From contig KV748302.1 of assembly GCA_001692895.1 (NCBI GenBank), positions 1,580 through 65,579 on the forward strand: 64,000 bases of DNA, in the 5' to 3' direction. Under the pieces are notes generated by a model, which did not search any database, was not told the DNA's origin, and was given only the letters and a program-made list of their open reading frames with translations. Positions 21,796 through 34,400 of this stretch are shown in pieces (the first letter of the stretch is position 1; the number at the start of each line of letters is the position of its first letter). The DNA is from Cenococcum geophilum 1.58 (lineage: Eukaryota; Ascomycota; Dothideomycetes; Gloniales; Gloniaceae). A program made the position numbers and the translations under genes.

Positions 21796-22732
21796 GTTAT
21801 AAGCCCGGTCCGCCGACACAAGAAGCTATTTAGCTATTACTTAATTATTTGAAGAAATTCTACCTTATTGTTAGACTCTGACACCTCATCGTTATAGGAC
21901 GCAGACTCTGACAGAAATCCTACCTTAATCGTCACAGGACGAGATTCCACGAGATTCCACCTTAATCGCTAAAGAACGATCCTGACAATAAGCACGATCC
22001 TGATAATAAGGACGATCCTAACGACAAAATACTATCTTAATTCCTCCTTTGCCTATTAGTTAAATGACTTTACTAACGTTGAGGTTGTCTACTACGATTA
22101 TCCTCAAGAAGTTAGAAGACTGGGAGTAATGGATCTAGCAACTATAAGCCCTCGTGGATAAACAAATTTGGGCCCACGTTGACCTAGCTAAGGAAGCACC
22201 TTAATAAGGTCTACTTCAAGAACCACCTCATCTAGATGTTATAGATTTTAATAAGAATGCAACCTTATATATACAGCTCTTAATAAATCAGCAGAAAGCG
22301 TACGATAACAGCAGATGATACTACGACTAGGACATAAAGTATTTCCTAAGATAGGAAGATTATCTTTAATAGATCCGCACCTAGATTACATCTATAGTAT
22401 TAATTCAGAAAAAGCTACTGCTTGACCCTTCCCTCACAGTTAAAGAATGGTTAACTCGCTTAAAAGAAGACACTAAGCCCTAAAAGAACTTTATAATAAG
22501 GAAGGTATAACTATAGTACACAGAATTACTTAAGGGACTTAAGCAGATAAAGGTTACCCCGTGGCTTAACTGATAGGAATATATAATAAAGATAGTAGAG
22601 AAGTACGACCTTCTATAGATGACTAATAGGATCTGGCTTATAGACCTTATAAATGCAATACGACCTATAAGCGAAACCTATTTTATTATGTATACTAAAT
22701 AAGCCAATAATACCAAAAAGGCTTACTTATTA

Positions 22733-23746
22733 ATAATAATTCTTCTTTAATTAACGTCTGATACGGATGCTATCTAGCCCTATGCAGACTACTCCGTATA
22801 TAAGGGAAAAGTAATATTAACGGGAAAAAACCCTTGCTGCTAGGGGGGAGGAAAAACCCTATAAGCCACCTTAGTAGGATAAAAAACCCCAATTTGCCAT
22901 ATCTGTCCGTAGCGGCAGCCCTACAGGTCTACGGCTATATCCTGTCCTCCTTAGATATTTAAACTCCTTAGGAACCACTGCTTCCTTCTCTAGCTTACCC
23001 TAGCTAGGGTTTACTACGTCCTAGCTAGGCCTTACCAATTAATTGCCGTACTACTATTTCCCGTATCTTAGCTATCCCCTATATACTATTTCTTGTCTAA
23101 CTATTGCCATATACGCCATACCTTCCCCCCCTTTAGGGCCTATTAAAGGCGTAAGGGGGATTTATCCGTTCTAACTACCGTAATACTAATAAGCGAGCGG
23201 GATATTGTGTATTTAGGTATTTTTTATACCTAGGCCCTAGCTAGGCCCTTTCTAAGGGTTACCACTCCGTTAAAAGAAGATAGGGAAAACCGTGGGTCGC
23301 AATCTAGGCTGCTAGGTAGTATTTAGTAGAAAAAACGGTGAGTAACCGTATGCTCCGCGGGCGATCGCCCTAGGGGTTAGGAGGGGCCGTATATTTACTT
23401 ATTCGTCTACTTATTTATTTACAATCGCTTATTCGTTAATATAAGAGGTCGTTAATGCTTTCTATTAGGGGTTAGGGGATGCTATTAAATGCTATATATC
23501 TACGTTAGATTATATAGGTGCCTTAATAGGAGAATAGCGTAGCTAAATTGTAGAGGGCCATAGTAGTGGTTTTCGAGATCTTACTATCTAAAAAATTTTC
23601 ACTACCGCCTATAACGCTTATAACCACAACCACCAGGTCCTATCGCACGCTATATAACGTCTCTGCGTTGGCTCTAAGTCTAAACTTTAAAGACCTAGGT
23701 TCGTAGCCGTTACCACGTACAGGTGCAGAGTCCGTTTTCGACGGCT
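22733..23746 (-). mobile_element. SINE-like element, copy 1, in the copia
   Basis: A 1014-bp insert flanked by the perfect 15-bp duplication AAGGCTTACTTATTA (22718-22732 and 23747-23761). Its left end is a short ATA-type simple repeat, which is the 3' tail if the element is read on the minus strand. Such long, variable duplications with a simple-repeat tail mark target-primed (LINE-driven) integration. No open frame is conserved with copy 2. Near the right end the plus strand reads GGTTCGTAGCC, close to a Pol III box B (GGTTCGANNCC), with a 5-bp stem (GGTCT/AGACC) before it. That is the opposite orientation from the tail, so the promoter reading is uncertain. Confidence 0.75.
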
Positions 23747-26700
23747 AAGGCTTACTTATTAGAATACCGTAAAGTAGTAATAGAGCTACGGGAAGCATTT
23801 GCAACCTCTTAAAAGTCATACCATCCTTAACTACTAGAGGGGGTGTATTTAACGTAGACTTCGTAGGAGAGTCCGAAGAGGATATCTCTATTACTACTAA
23901 GGTCCAAAAGGGAAGAGGGAACAGCTTATCTCGTAGTCGGAAAAGGGCAGGGATAAAGTTAACTAAAGAAACGTCTTCTAAGAAGTCGAAGAACCTAAAA
24001 TGCCTAGTATGCGATATAAGGGGATATACCCTTCCTAATTATTAGTATCTATTTAAGTGCAAGAGGCCTAAAGGATTTAATGCCAAGGGTACACGTATAA
24101 AGAAGGTGCGTAAAAAGGTAGAGCACGATAAGGATCTAACTGCCTAAGTGGAACGACTTAAGCTTAAGAAATTAGATGCTAATAAAGCTTAATAATAACA
24201 GAACAAGAGTTAGGAAGTTAAGATTAAGGGAGAAGCTAATGTAATATTTCTAGAATTGTATCATATAGGTTAAATCCATCTACTAAAGCTATTGATTATT
24301 CTTAACTTAGGAACCACTCTCCACATCTTTAATAACCTCTTTTATTTCTATAACTTTAGGAAAGCTTTAAGACTTGAATACGTTATCGCCGGCAGCTTAG
24401 AAGTGCCTATACTAGGCTACGGTAATGTTACTATCTAAATTATAAAACTAGACAAGAGCAAGGGAATCCTATATCTTAAGGACATTGCTTTTTATACGGA
24501 CTTTAATATAAATCTAGTGTTATTCCGTCTACTTTGAAAATGAGGGTACTACTAGGACAATAAAGGAGAGAACAATCTTCTAGTTTAAAAGGATGACTTA
24601 GTCCTATATTAAATAGAAAAACGTTATAGATAATAGACTATTAAATACGTCCGACTAGGAAGTCTATTAGCGTTTAATATAAGCTAAATACTACGCTAAT
24701 AGAAGCGCAGAGCATTATTAAAAAACGCTTGTCTAGATTTGAAAGGAGATACACGTCTATAGCATCTGCGTCTAGGTTATTTAGGACCTATAAGCCTTTA
24801 TTATTTAGGTCTTAACGCCTTAGAAGTTAAGCTTTAAGGCCTAAAGACGATGGAATGTTAATATTGCAGTCTCGCTAAAATTAAGCGTTAGGTCTTACGA
24901 AGGTTCTTAGAATAAAAGATTAATAAACCCTATCTTAACCTCTATATTAACTGGACTAACCTTAAAGAAGCGCATACCGGATTTATACGAGTTATGCTTA
25001 TCTATAACACCTACTTAAGAAGATCCTTTCTGTACTTTATAACGATGCACGGTAAGAAGAAGGAGATACTATAAGTGCTTAAAGATTTCATCTAGTGGAT
25101 TTGTCTGGGGTATAACCTTAAAGTTAATACTATTAGATAAGACAATAAGCTAGGGAGAAGGAGAACCCTTAAATGGCTATGGACTTAAGGGATTATATTT
25201 AAGCCTTTGGCGCTATATACCTAAGCTTAAAACGGTACCGCCAAACGCTTAGGGGGTATAATTATTAAGAGAGTATAAGTAATAAGAATTGCTACTAATC
25301 TACCACACGACCTATGGAACGAGATAGTTAACTACGTAGTGTACCTTTGAGATCAAACGCCACTAAAAAGCAATAGTTGGAAATCGCTATATAAGAAGTT
25401 CTATACCTTCCTAGCCAATAGGTTAAGAAAGCCGCAACTAGCGCACCTAAAAGCCTACGGCTGTAGGGCGTACGCGATAACGACGGATGCCCAGCTAAAG
25501 AAGAAAAGGCTAAGCAAGCTAGATCCGCGAGCCCATATCGGCTACCTCGTTGGCTATAATTCTACCAATATCTATAGGATCTGGATCTTATATAAAGGTA
25601 TCGTCATCTCTACTAGGGACGTTATTTTTAACGAGAAGATGTTCTTTAATGGCAAGTAGACGGATATCTTAAAGGATCTATACGCTGAATTAGACACGCT
25701 AATTAAGAAGATTTAACTTCCTAATACCCTAACTAAGAATGAGGTCCTTCTGGAAAACAATAAAGAAGTATTTAAACCGTTAATTTAAGAAGACGACGAC
25801 GACGTTAATAAGCTAGTTTGAACCTTTAATAAGTTAGCAGATATTGAGCTTACAAGAGCTCTTAAAGATGCGTACTATATACCACCTCCAATAAAAGAAG
25901 ACGAAGAATCTCTATATACCTTTTACGTTAAGTATTCTACGAAGTTAGATATATAAGGTACTAATTAAGACGTCGCTTATTAAGTAGGAGATGCGTTTAA
26001 TACTTAGGGGGTGTTTAACAACTTAGTTAAAGACTCGTTTAAGGAAGCCAGCGATAATAGGTTTAAAGACTTTATTACTAAAAGGATCACATCAGCCTAT
26101 TATGGCGCCTTCTTAGTAGGAAGGAAGTTTAACCTTAATAGTTAACTTAACGACAGTAAGCTGAAATTAGGTAAAATACGCGATGTTAGATTATATAGGA
26201 AGAACCTACCTCCGCTACCCTAGTTAATCTAGGACCTTAATACGTATCCTCTTTAAGATTAGTTCTAAGAGGCTTAATAAGCCTATCTCTAATCTTATTA
26301 TTAAATAAGGTTATTTTAAAAAAACAGATAAGAAGTATGTAAAGGGATAGTAGGTCCTTAGCTTAATATAGGTGTTTATTTATAAGACAGATAAGTATGG
26401 ATTTCTCTAGAAATGCAAGGCACGCTTAGTAGTCTGCGGAAATTAATAGGCCCCAGGAGACCTACCTACGAGAGCTACTACATTAGCTAGTACGACCTTC
26501 CGAACCCTTATAGCGATCACTGTAAAATTTGACCTAGAGACGACATAGATAAATGCAGTTAATGCGTTTATCTATTGTGATCTTGACGAGGTTGTCTATA
26601 TGAAGCTACTGCTAGGGTTTAATAAAGGAAAGACAGACAAAGTACTGCGCTTAAGAAAAGCCCTATACGGATTATAACGATTACTACTGCTATGGCAGAA

Positions 26701-28042
26701 GAATCTCACGAGCTTATTAAACGAATTGGGTTTTAAAGAAGTACCCTAGGAGCCGTATATTATGCTAAAAGGTAGAATAGTTATCTTTTTCTACGTTAAC
26801 GATATTATCTTCTGCTACTAAAAGATAGATAAGAAGAAAGCTTAAGAAGCAATTAAGGAGCTAAGCAAGGAATACCAGATAAGTACCCTTAGCGAGCTAA
26901 AATGGTTCCTAGGAATCTATATACTACGCAATCATAGCCAGAGGCTCCTATAGCTATCCTAGGAAGCCTATATTAAGAAGATAGCTAACTAGTATAAGAT
27001 AGATCTTAGAGGGCGTCTTTTAGACACTCCTATAGCAGAATCGGAACTCCTTTTTACTAATTACCATATAATCCATCTAACGCGTCTATCCCCCGATATA
27101 GACCTATTAGTCCATCCTTATCCCTACTAGCTTCTATAATGCTATATTAGAGAAAACTAGGTTTAGTACTTTATATAGCTACTATAACGCGTCCAGATAT
27201 TACCTTTACAGTATTACGGCTGGTAAGGTTTAATTAGGACCTAAGCTAAGAGCACTATTAAGCGGTAGATAGAGTTATCTAGTACCTATATAGTATAAGG
27301 AGCAGAGCAATCTACTATAGAGGAGATAAGGAAGGAATAAACGGTAGAGGGAAAAATAAAGGAATACGCGACTAAGGACGAGATAATAGAGACGGTAGAA
27401 GTGAAGCGCAATTATTTATCTATGCTAGTAACGCATTATTTGCAGACAACTCCGTCGACAGAAAGAGCTTATAAGGATACATTATAAAGCTATTTAGGGG
27501 GCCGATCGCCTAGAGAGCAAATAAGTAGGGTATAGTTATAACGTTGAGCATAGAAGCTGAGCTATTAGCCCTATTACAGATAGCAAAGAAAGCTATCTTT
27601 ATTAGTAGGCTGTTTAAAGTAATAACGTTATAACTAAACGAGCCCTTAATTATTAACTGCGACAATACTTAAACGCTCTAACTAATTATAGAAGACACGG
27701 TAAAGCTAATTACGAAGCTCCGATACGTTAACATCTATTAATACTAACTACGTTAGGAATACGTAAAGAGACGAGTATAATTTTAATAGATAGTAACGAA
27801 GGAAATAATTACTAATAGACTTACGAAGGCCCTGCCTAAGTAGAGGTTTTAAAGCTTCGTTAATATGATCGGGATAGTGGATATTAAGGAGCGGCTAAAT
27901 AAGGAGAAGCAACTGGAGGACCTAAGGGAGAATATTAGAGCGAGACGGAAGGATTTAGATGAGATTATGGTTTAATTAACGCATTAACGGACACGAGAAG
28001 GTGGTTAGCTTTGACCTTAAAGAGCTTAAAGCTAAGGGGGTG

Positions 28043-28217
28043 TGTTAGATAATCTGTATTCTCTGTGGCGTAGGACGTGCACGAGTTACGTGCACGGGGC
28101 CCGTGCTTTGTAAATATCTTCACCTAAGCCCAGGGGCCCTAGGTCAAAAAAACGATCAAGATTATCAATCAATCAACCCATTTCATCAATGAATAGCTCT
28201 ATATGAACTTTCTGACA
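28043..28217 (+). repeat. 3' LTR of the copia element
   Basis: 175 bases, matching 21620-21795, directly after the polypurine run and followed by ATAGT. Confidence 0.92.
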
Positions 28218-31200
28218 ATAGTAGCACCAGGGCCGCCTATAAGGCCTATAACCTATAACTTTTGCTATAATATAGGTAGTATAGCATTAAGGAGTGTCCT
28301 CTTACTGCTATCTTTAAAGCCTTTAGTATAATCTAGGCGCTAAAATAGTATATTAGCGGGATTTACTTTACCCGGCTTATATTTAATCTTAAAATTAAAC
28401 TTAGCTAGTTCCTTAGCGTACTAGGCCTAATAAGTAAATAAGCTTTTAGTATATAATTATAGAGTACGCGCGTTATATGCGTAGCGTATTTAAGGTAATA
28501 GCGCTACGTCTTAAAGCATTGCACTATAGCAAGTAGTTCTTTATTATACGTATTATACTATACTTTTAGGCCGGTAAGCTTCTAACTATAATAAGTAATT
28601 AGGTGCTAGTGGAGTTAATCTCCTTACTTTAAAGGCTATAGAAGTATACCACTATAAGCGTAATTAGAAGCGTTAGTAATTACTATTAGGAGTAGATTAG
28701 GGTTAAAGTAGTAAAGTAGAGGAGCCTATATAAACGCAGCGCGTAGCTTACGGAACGCCTACTACACATCGTTAGGCCAGGACTAAGGTTAATACCATTT
28801 AGTAGGCCCTTTTAACTTATACTTCTACTTCTTCTCCCTATCTAATATTAAGTTACAATATGCCTATATAAGATATGCGTATAGGGGGTATGCAATATCT
28901 AAGTAGTTTTAGATAAATTGCCTATAGAAGTTGGCAAAGCTAAGGAAGACCTAGATATCCCTATAGGATTTAGGCTTAGGCCATTCCTTAATAGCTTTTA
29001 CGCAGTTAGGGTTTATTATAATACCCCTAGGGGTAATAAGAAAGCCTAGGAACTTAATATTCTTAGTATAAAAAATATATTTTAATAGTTTAGCGTATAG
29101 GCCCTAAGCGCGGAGCTGTTGTAGTACCTACTTAACGTGCTTATCCTTGTTATTTAAGTAAATAAGAATATTATTTAGGTAAACTACGTAGATAGTATTT
29201 ATTAGGGGTTTTAAAGCTTTATAAATATAGCTCTAGAACGTTATAGGGGTATTAATAAAACTAAAGGGCATTACTAGGTACTTAAAGTGACTATAGCGTA
29301 TCTTAAATACGGTCTTTTATTCATCTCCCTTTTTAATACAAATCCTATAGTACGTATTATAAAGATCTAGCTTTATAAAGATCTTTATATAGCTAAGCCT
29401 ATTAAAGAGTTTGCTAACTAGCGGTAGGGGGTACCAGTTCTTAATTATAATTTTATTTAGGCGTCTATAATTAATATATAGCCGCATTATACCGTCTACT
29501 TTTAATATAAAGAGGATAGACGCTTTAATAGGCGACTTACTAGGCCTAATCTAGCCCTTTTTAAGAGTACTGTCTAGGTACTCTTATAAGATCTGCAACT
29601 CTTTCTATAAGAGGTTATAGAGGGGCATTTATAGTGGCGTCTTGCCTTCTTCTAAGTTAATTATATAGTTATACTTAGAGTTCTACGGTAGTATACTTGC
29701 TAGCTTATTAAAGAATATATTAATTTCCTCCTTATATATATTTAGTAGGCTAGGAGCTATAGAGGTTAAAGCAATTATTATATAGTAGTGTGCTTTTGGG
29801 AGCCGGTAAAGAGAAAGGTATAGCCGATATGCGTTTTATAGGTATACTTGCACTAAGAGCGTATATAGCTCTACTATAGTATACTTAATAGTTTTAAGGT
29901 TTTAATTACCTCCCCCTTATATATAGGTGATTTATACTAGCACTAAAGGGTCTCTATAGATACTCACTACTAGTAACGGCAGATCCTTTACTATATTTAT
30001 AACCGGTATTTCTATATCTAGAGGGTTTATATAGGTATTTACTGTTAGTAATAATAGGTCCTCTATTATGTTTATAACTAGCGTAAAGAAGGAGTCTTCT
30101 AGCTATAGTAAATAGACTCTTTCACTAGCCTTAATATCTGCTAGAAGAGCGTTAAGGGTAACTATTTAGAGGTGTCTAGGGTTTAAAGTACCCTAAATAA
30201 ACTATTTAGAACAAAAGCTAATCCTATTTAAGAACTATATTATAACTATTAAATAAGCCGCCCTAAAAGGTCTATGGGCTAATAGTATAAAAGGTACCCT
30301 AGGAGTCGCTAGTAGTAACTATTAAATTATAAGTATTCTAAATTATTATTTAGTTGCTATTAAGAAAATGTGCGATAGGTTTATATAAATATAGCATATA
30401 GTATATAGGCAGGTTAAACCTATAGACGACATCTTAATTAATAAGGTTAATTTGGCACCCATTATTATATAAAGTATATAAGCGGACTTCGCCCTAGGGT
30501 GTATCTATTATAATATATACTATAATGCGTTTTTTCTCTCCCTTTATATTAGGCCCTAGTTGCAGTTAAGGGAGATATACTGTTAGGGCTTTAGGTTTTC
30601 TAAAGGCTAAACTAACTTCTCTTTATTAGCCTACTTTTGGTGTTCCTTATAGTAGCTGCCTATAGTCCTTTAACTCACCTCTATAGCACTAGCGTCTAAG
30701 GGGTCCCCTAAGCCATCTAGCTTTCAGGTAGTCTCCCTAGGAGTTTACTTAAAAAAGCATCGCCCTTTTTAGGTTTTATTCCCTAAGCCTAAGTCTATAA
30801 AGCCTATGCTGCGACCGCGCTTTATACGCGATAATTTACCGCTACTACTTACGCGATCTTCCGCGAGCTTTATAGTATTAAGCAATTGCTCTATATAGCG
30901 GATTTCATTAAAGAGGTCTTTAGTAGTTCTTACCCATTAGGCAAAGTTCTAGCGGAAAAGCTCTACTTATAGGTAGGCTAGGAGATATAAGAACTAAAAG
31001 TCTACCTATTATTTAGGATTAACAAAAGGGGTATAAGAGAAGAGGTTCTCTAAGCTATATATATGGGCTAGAAAGATATTAAACCTCTAGTTTTCCTTTA
31101 TAATAGCTATATAGTATATTATTACGTTATTAAAGCATCTTACTATAGGGTTCCTAATCTAGTCTTAAACTATAGTCTTAAACTTATCCTATAGTAAAGG

Positions 31201-31229
31201 ACCCTTATTCTTAGTACTTAATTAATAAT

Positions 31230-31444
31230 TGTAAGGGATATTATTGCGGACACCTTGGGTTGCCCTTAGGACAACCCCCAAACGCCCCTTAGATGGTCGC
31301 CGGTTACGTACCGGAGGCATATACCCGTAGTATATAGTCTCCACAATCCTAAAGGCCTTACCTCCTTAAGGATTTGTCTCTCTTACTAATCTATCCTATT
31401 CCAATCGTGTCCTTATAGCCCCCTGTCTATAAGATCCCCTCACA
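31230..31444 (+). repeat. 5' LTR of G1
   Basis: 215 bases, TGTAAGGGATATTATTGCGG to CCCCTCACA. It contains CCTTAAGGATTTGTCTCTC. The bases just after it (TTTAAATCCTT) are complementary to AAGGATTT in that motif, as in self-priming elements. Confidence 0.93.
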
Positions 31445-34400
31445 TTTAAATCCTTCCTACTCTTTTTAGAAGGGTAGTCGGCTTTAAGGACCAGATTATT
31501 TATTTACATCATTTATTTATAACCACCATTCTCCTTTAAAATCTCGCGACGACCTAAATAGAAACTCTATAAATACCTCATAGAAAGCCGTCGCGTAAAG
31601 GCAGGAAGGTCCCTCTAATAGCGAGAGATTATAATAATATAACCCTCTAGGCAAGACGGCTAAATAAGCCCTAATACCTAGATGCTCCAGAAGCTCAAAG
31701 ACTCTCATACACCTACAGTCACCGCTAAGGAAAATGTAGATACCCTCTATAACGATTATAACGCTGCTAGAAAGCAACCGGAACCCCTTTAGCTCTACCC
31801 AGGCCAATTAGAAGATTAAACACCAGAGGCAACTCCAAGATCTTCCCCTAAGCCAGAAATGCCAGAGAAATATACTAATATGTCCGACTAGGGAACCAAC
31901 CGGAACCCTCCTAGAAGACCACCAGCCTATAATTAGTATAGTAGTAGTATACAGACTGCTTATAAGCTAAGCGGGCCTACCCCTTTAGGTAATCTAAGCT
32001 AATTACTAACTTAGGACCCGAGCCTCGTTAGGAAGCCTATACTAGCTACTAGTACTAATACTACCTCTATAGCAGGAGCCTCCCTAAGCCCAAGTTTAGA
32101 AGGTTAAGAGCCCAACACCAATCTCCTTTAAGATAGATATCGGAAAGCTATCATAAGGCTCTCGGAAGCTATATAAAAGGAAGCTACTAATAAACATATT
32201 AGAACCCTCTAAGGGCAAATCTAGATCTAGTAGGGTCTAATCTAAGCCAGGCAAATTCTTTTATAACTTAGTTAAGGCTAAGGGCTTCCTAAAAGCTACC
32301 TAGTATCTACCTAAGAAGGTATAGAAGACTTAAAGAGTTATCTACGCTATAAACAGAAAAAGGATATAGACTAACTGGCTAAGGCCTCCGGTAGTCTAGA
32401 ACTCCGCTATAGACCTAACGCCCAACAGTTAGACGATTGGGTTCGTAAGGTAGATAACTTCTTTAAGATGCTAATAATATGAGATAATACCAAAGAGCGT
32501 ATACGCTAAATTATTAGTAAAATTAAAGACCGATTACTAAACTAGATTGCACTTAATCAGCTTAATAAAGAGCAAATCACTATATAGCTATAGCTGCAAA
32601 CCTTCCTAAAGAAATAGACTTAAGATCCATATATTATATAATATAATAATACAGAGCTATTCTAGAATGGGACACAGCTAGACCGCTATAACTTCCGCTA
32701 GTTTATAAACTTTGTAAAAACTTGTGCTTAACAGATAGATCTAAAGCCCTTTAAAAATAAGGACGGTAGCATCCATAAGAAGAAGAAGATTGGGTTTATC
32801 TGGGCTAGAATTAAGCCAGCAATTCGTGACAAAATAAAGTACGTGGGAGCCCTATCGCGGATTACCACATATGCGGATTTTAAATAAGCAGTTCTAAACG
32901 CTGAAGACATAGTAAGGAACTAAACCTCTTCCAGTAAGAAGCCGGGGGGTTACTAAAAGCGCGGGCACTCTAGTAGTAACGTAGGGCAGACCTAACCTTT
33001 AAAGAAGCCGTTCTTAAAGAGAACTTTAGAAGGGTTAAAGTTAGAAACCTTAAATAACAGGAAAAACTCCCAGGGCTAACCTAATACCTATCCAGCACCT
33101 TCACGGGAACACTCTAAGAAGTTAAGAGAAAACTCTAAAGGCAAATCTTATTGGAAAAACAAGCAGGGTAATAACCGCACTAACGATCTAAAAAAAGAAA
33201 AGCCCTAGTCGCGGACCTCTTCCGACTATAACTAGGGCAAGATACGGAAGGAGAGACTCTCCATATTACTATTAAGCTAGAAATAACACTCCCTATAGGT
33301 AAGGTATGATAGTTTTAAGCACTATATAATAGCAGCGCCGAAATCAATCTTATATAATATAATTTGGTAAAAGAGCATGAACTCATCCCATTGTAAAGGT
33401 AGCGGAAACCTATTACAGGCTTCCTAAATAAGTATTGGATTAAGCTATACAGTGCCCATAAGCTTATAGTGTTAGTGGCCGATATATACAACCGTACTAA
33501 GGCAGTCGGCCCGCAACCCTTCTAGGCGGCTAACTTTGTAGGTTATAACCTTATCCTTAGATACCCTTGGCTTGCGGAAGTAGATCCTAAAATACGCTTT
33601 AAGATAGGAGCCTTTAAATAGTAGAACGATGAAGATTTAAAAGGGCGTATATTACTAATAAGCCTAAAGAACATCCTAGAGAATATAGCCCTAGGCGAAA
33701 TAGTATACGCTCTACACCTAAAGGAGTATCAGATCTAACCCCTATTTAATAGCAAGATGGGTATAGAGCTTAGTATAGGTGACAACCCCTCTATAACGGA
33801 GACCCCATGGGGAACTACCGAATAGGTCGCGGAGATATTGCAGGGAGGCGGCGATCTTAAGGATCTTATAAGATACTTTAACCGCCACGGGTTACTCTAG
33901 CTTAAGTAATATACGGAGAGTATACTACGGCACCTCAAACGCTGCGTTAAGGAGTTCCCTACCCTCTATTAGCTACCGCATAAAACGGTTTAATGTACGG
34001 TAGCAACTATATATAAGCAACTACTATAGCGCACAACGCTGCCCGCGAGCATCCTAAGGGAGCTCCGGGACCTACCTAACAATAACGCGGAGGATAAATG
34101 TAACCCTAATTTGTTAAATATTCTAGCAGGCCTAAGGGACTTACTAAGGGTATTTTCGGGTAGGAAAGCTAAAGTCCTACCGTAAAACTCGGAGTACGAT
34201 TACGTAATTAATTTAAAAGAAGGTAAATAACCACTGAACCTTCCTATCTACAACCTCTTGCGTAAAGAGCTTAAGATCCTACGGGAGTACCTTAATAGCT
34301 TACTAGAAAAGGGATGGATCCAGCCTAGTAAGTTGCCGTTAGGCGCGCTAATCCTCTTTATCCCAAAACCAAATAGAACTATAAGACTATGCGTAGACTA

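Larger units (their letters stand above)
21620..28217 (+). mobile_element. Ty1/copia retrotransposon inserted in G3
   Basis: A complete plus-strand element, 6598 bp including a SINE-like insertion. LTRs are 21620-21795 and 28043-28217, flanked by the perfect duplication ATAGT (21615-21619 and 28218-28222). Gag runs from about 22070 to 24100, with a zinc-knuckle-like Cys cluster near 24003. Protease and integrase follow (about 24250-25700), then RT (26500-27000, with a Tyr-Val-x-Asp-type box near 26788-26817) and RNase H (about 27410-27800). That order (integrase before RT) defines copia. A polypurine run (GCTAAGGGGG, 28031-28040) precedes the 3' LTR. It is a fossil with dozens of disabling changes. 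The LTRs differ at about 12 sites, all transitions, plus one base of length. Confidence 0.92.

Noticed and set aside
31517-31807. 96-codon minus-strand frame in the G1 leader, also readable in the related copy near 10.8 kb
   Set aside because: The plus strand in the same place reads as a polar gag-like protein, with stops of the kind RIP creates from Gln codons, so the minus frame is more likely its shadow. RIP removes stops on neither strand evenly, so openness alone is weak evidence.
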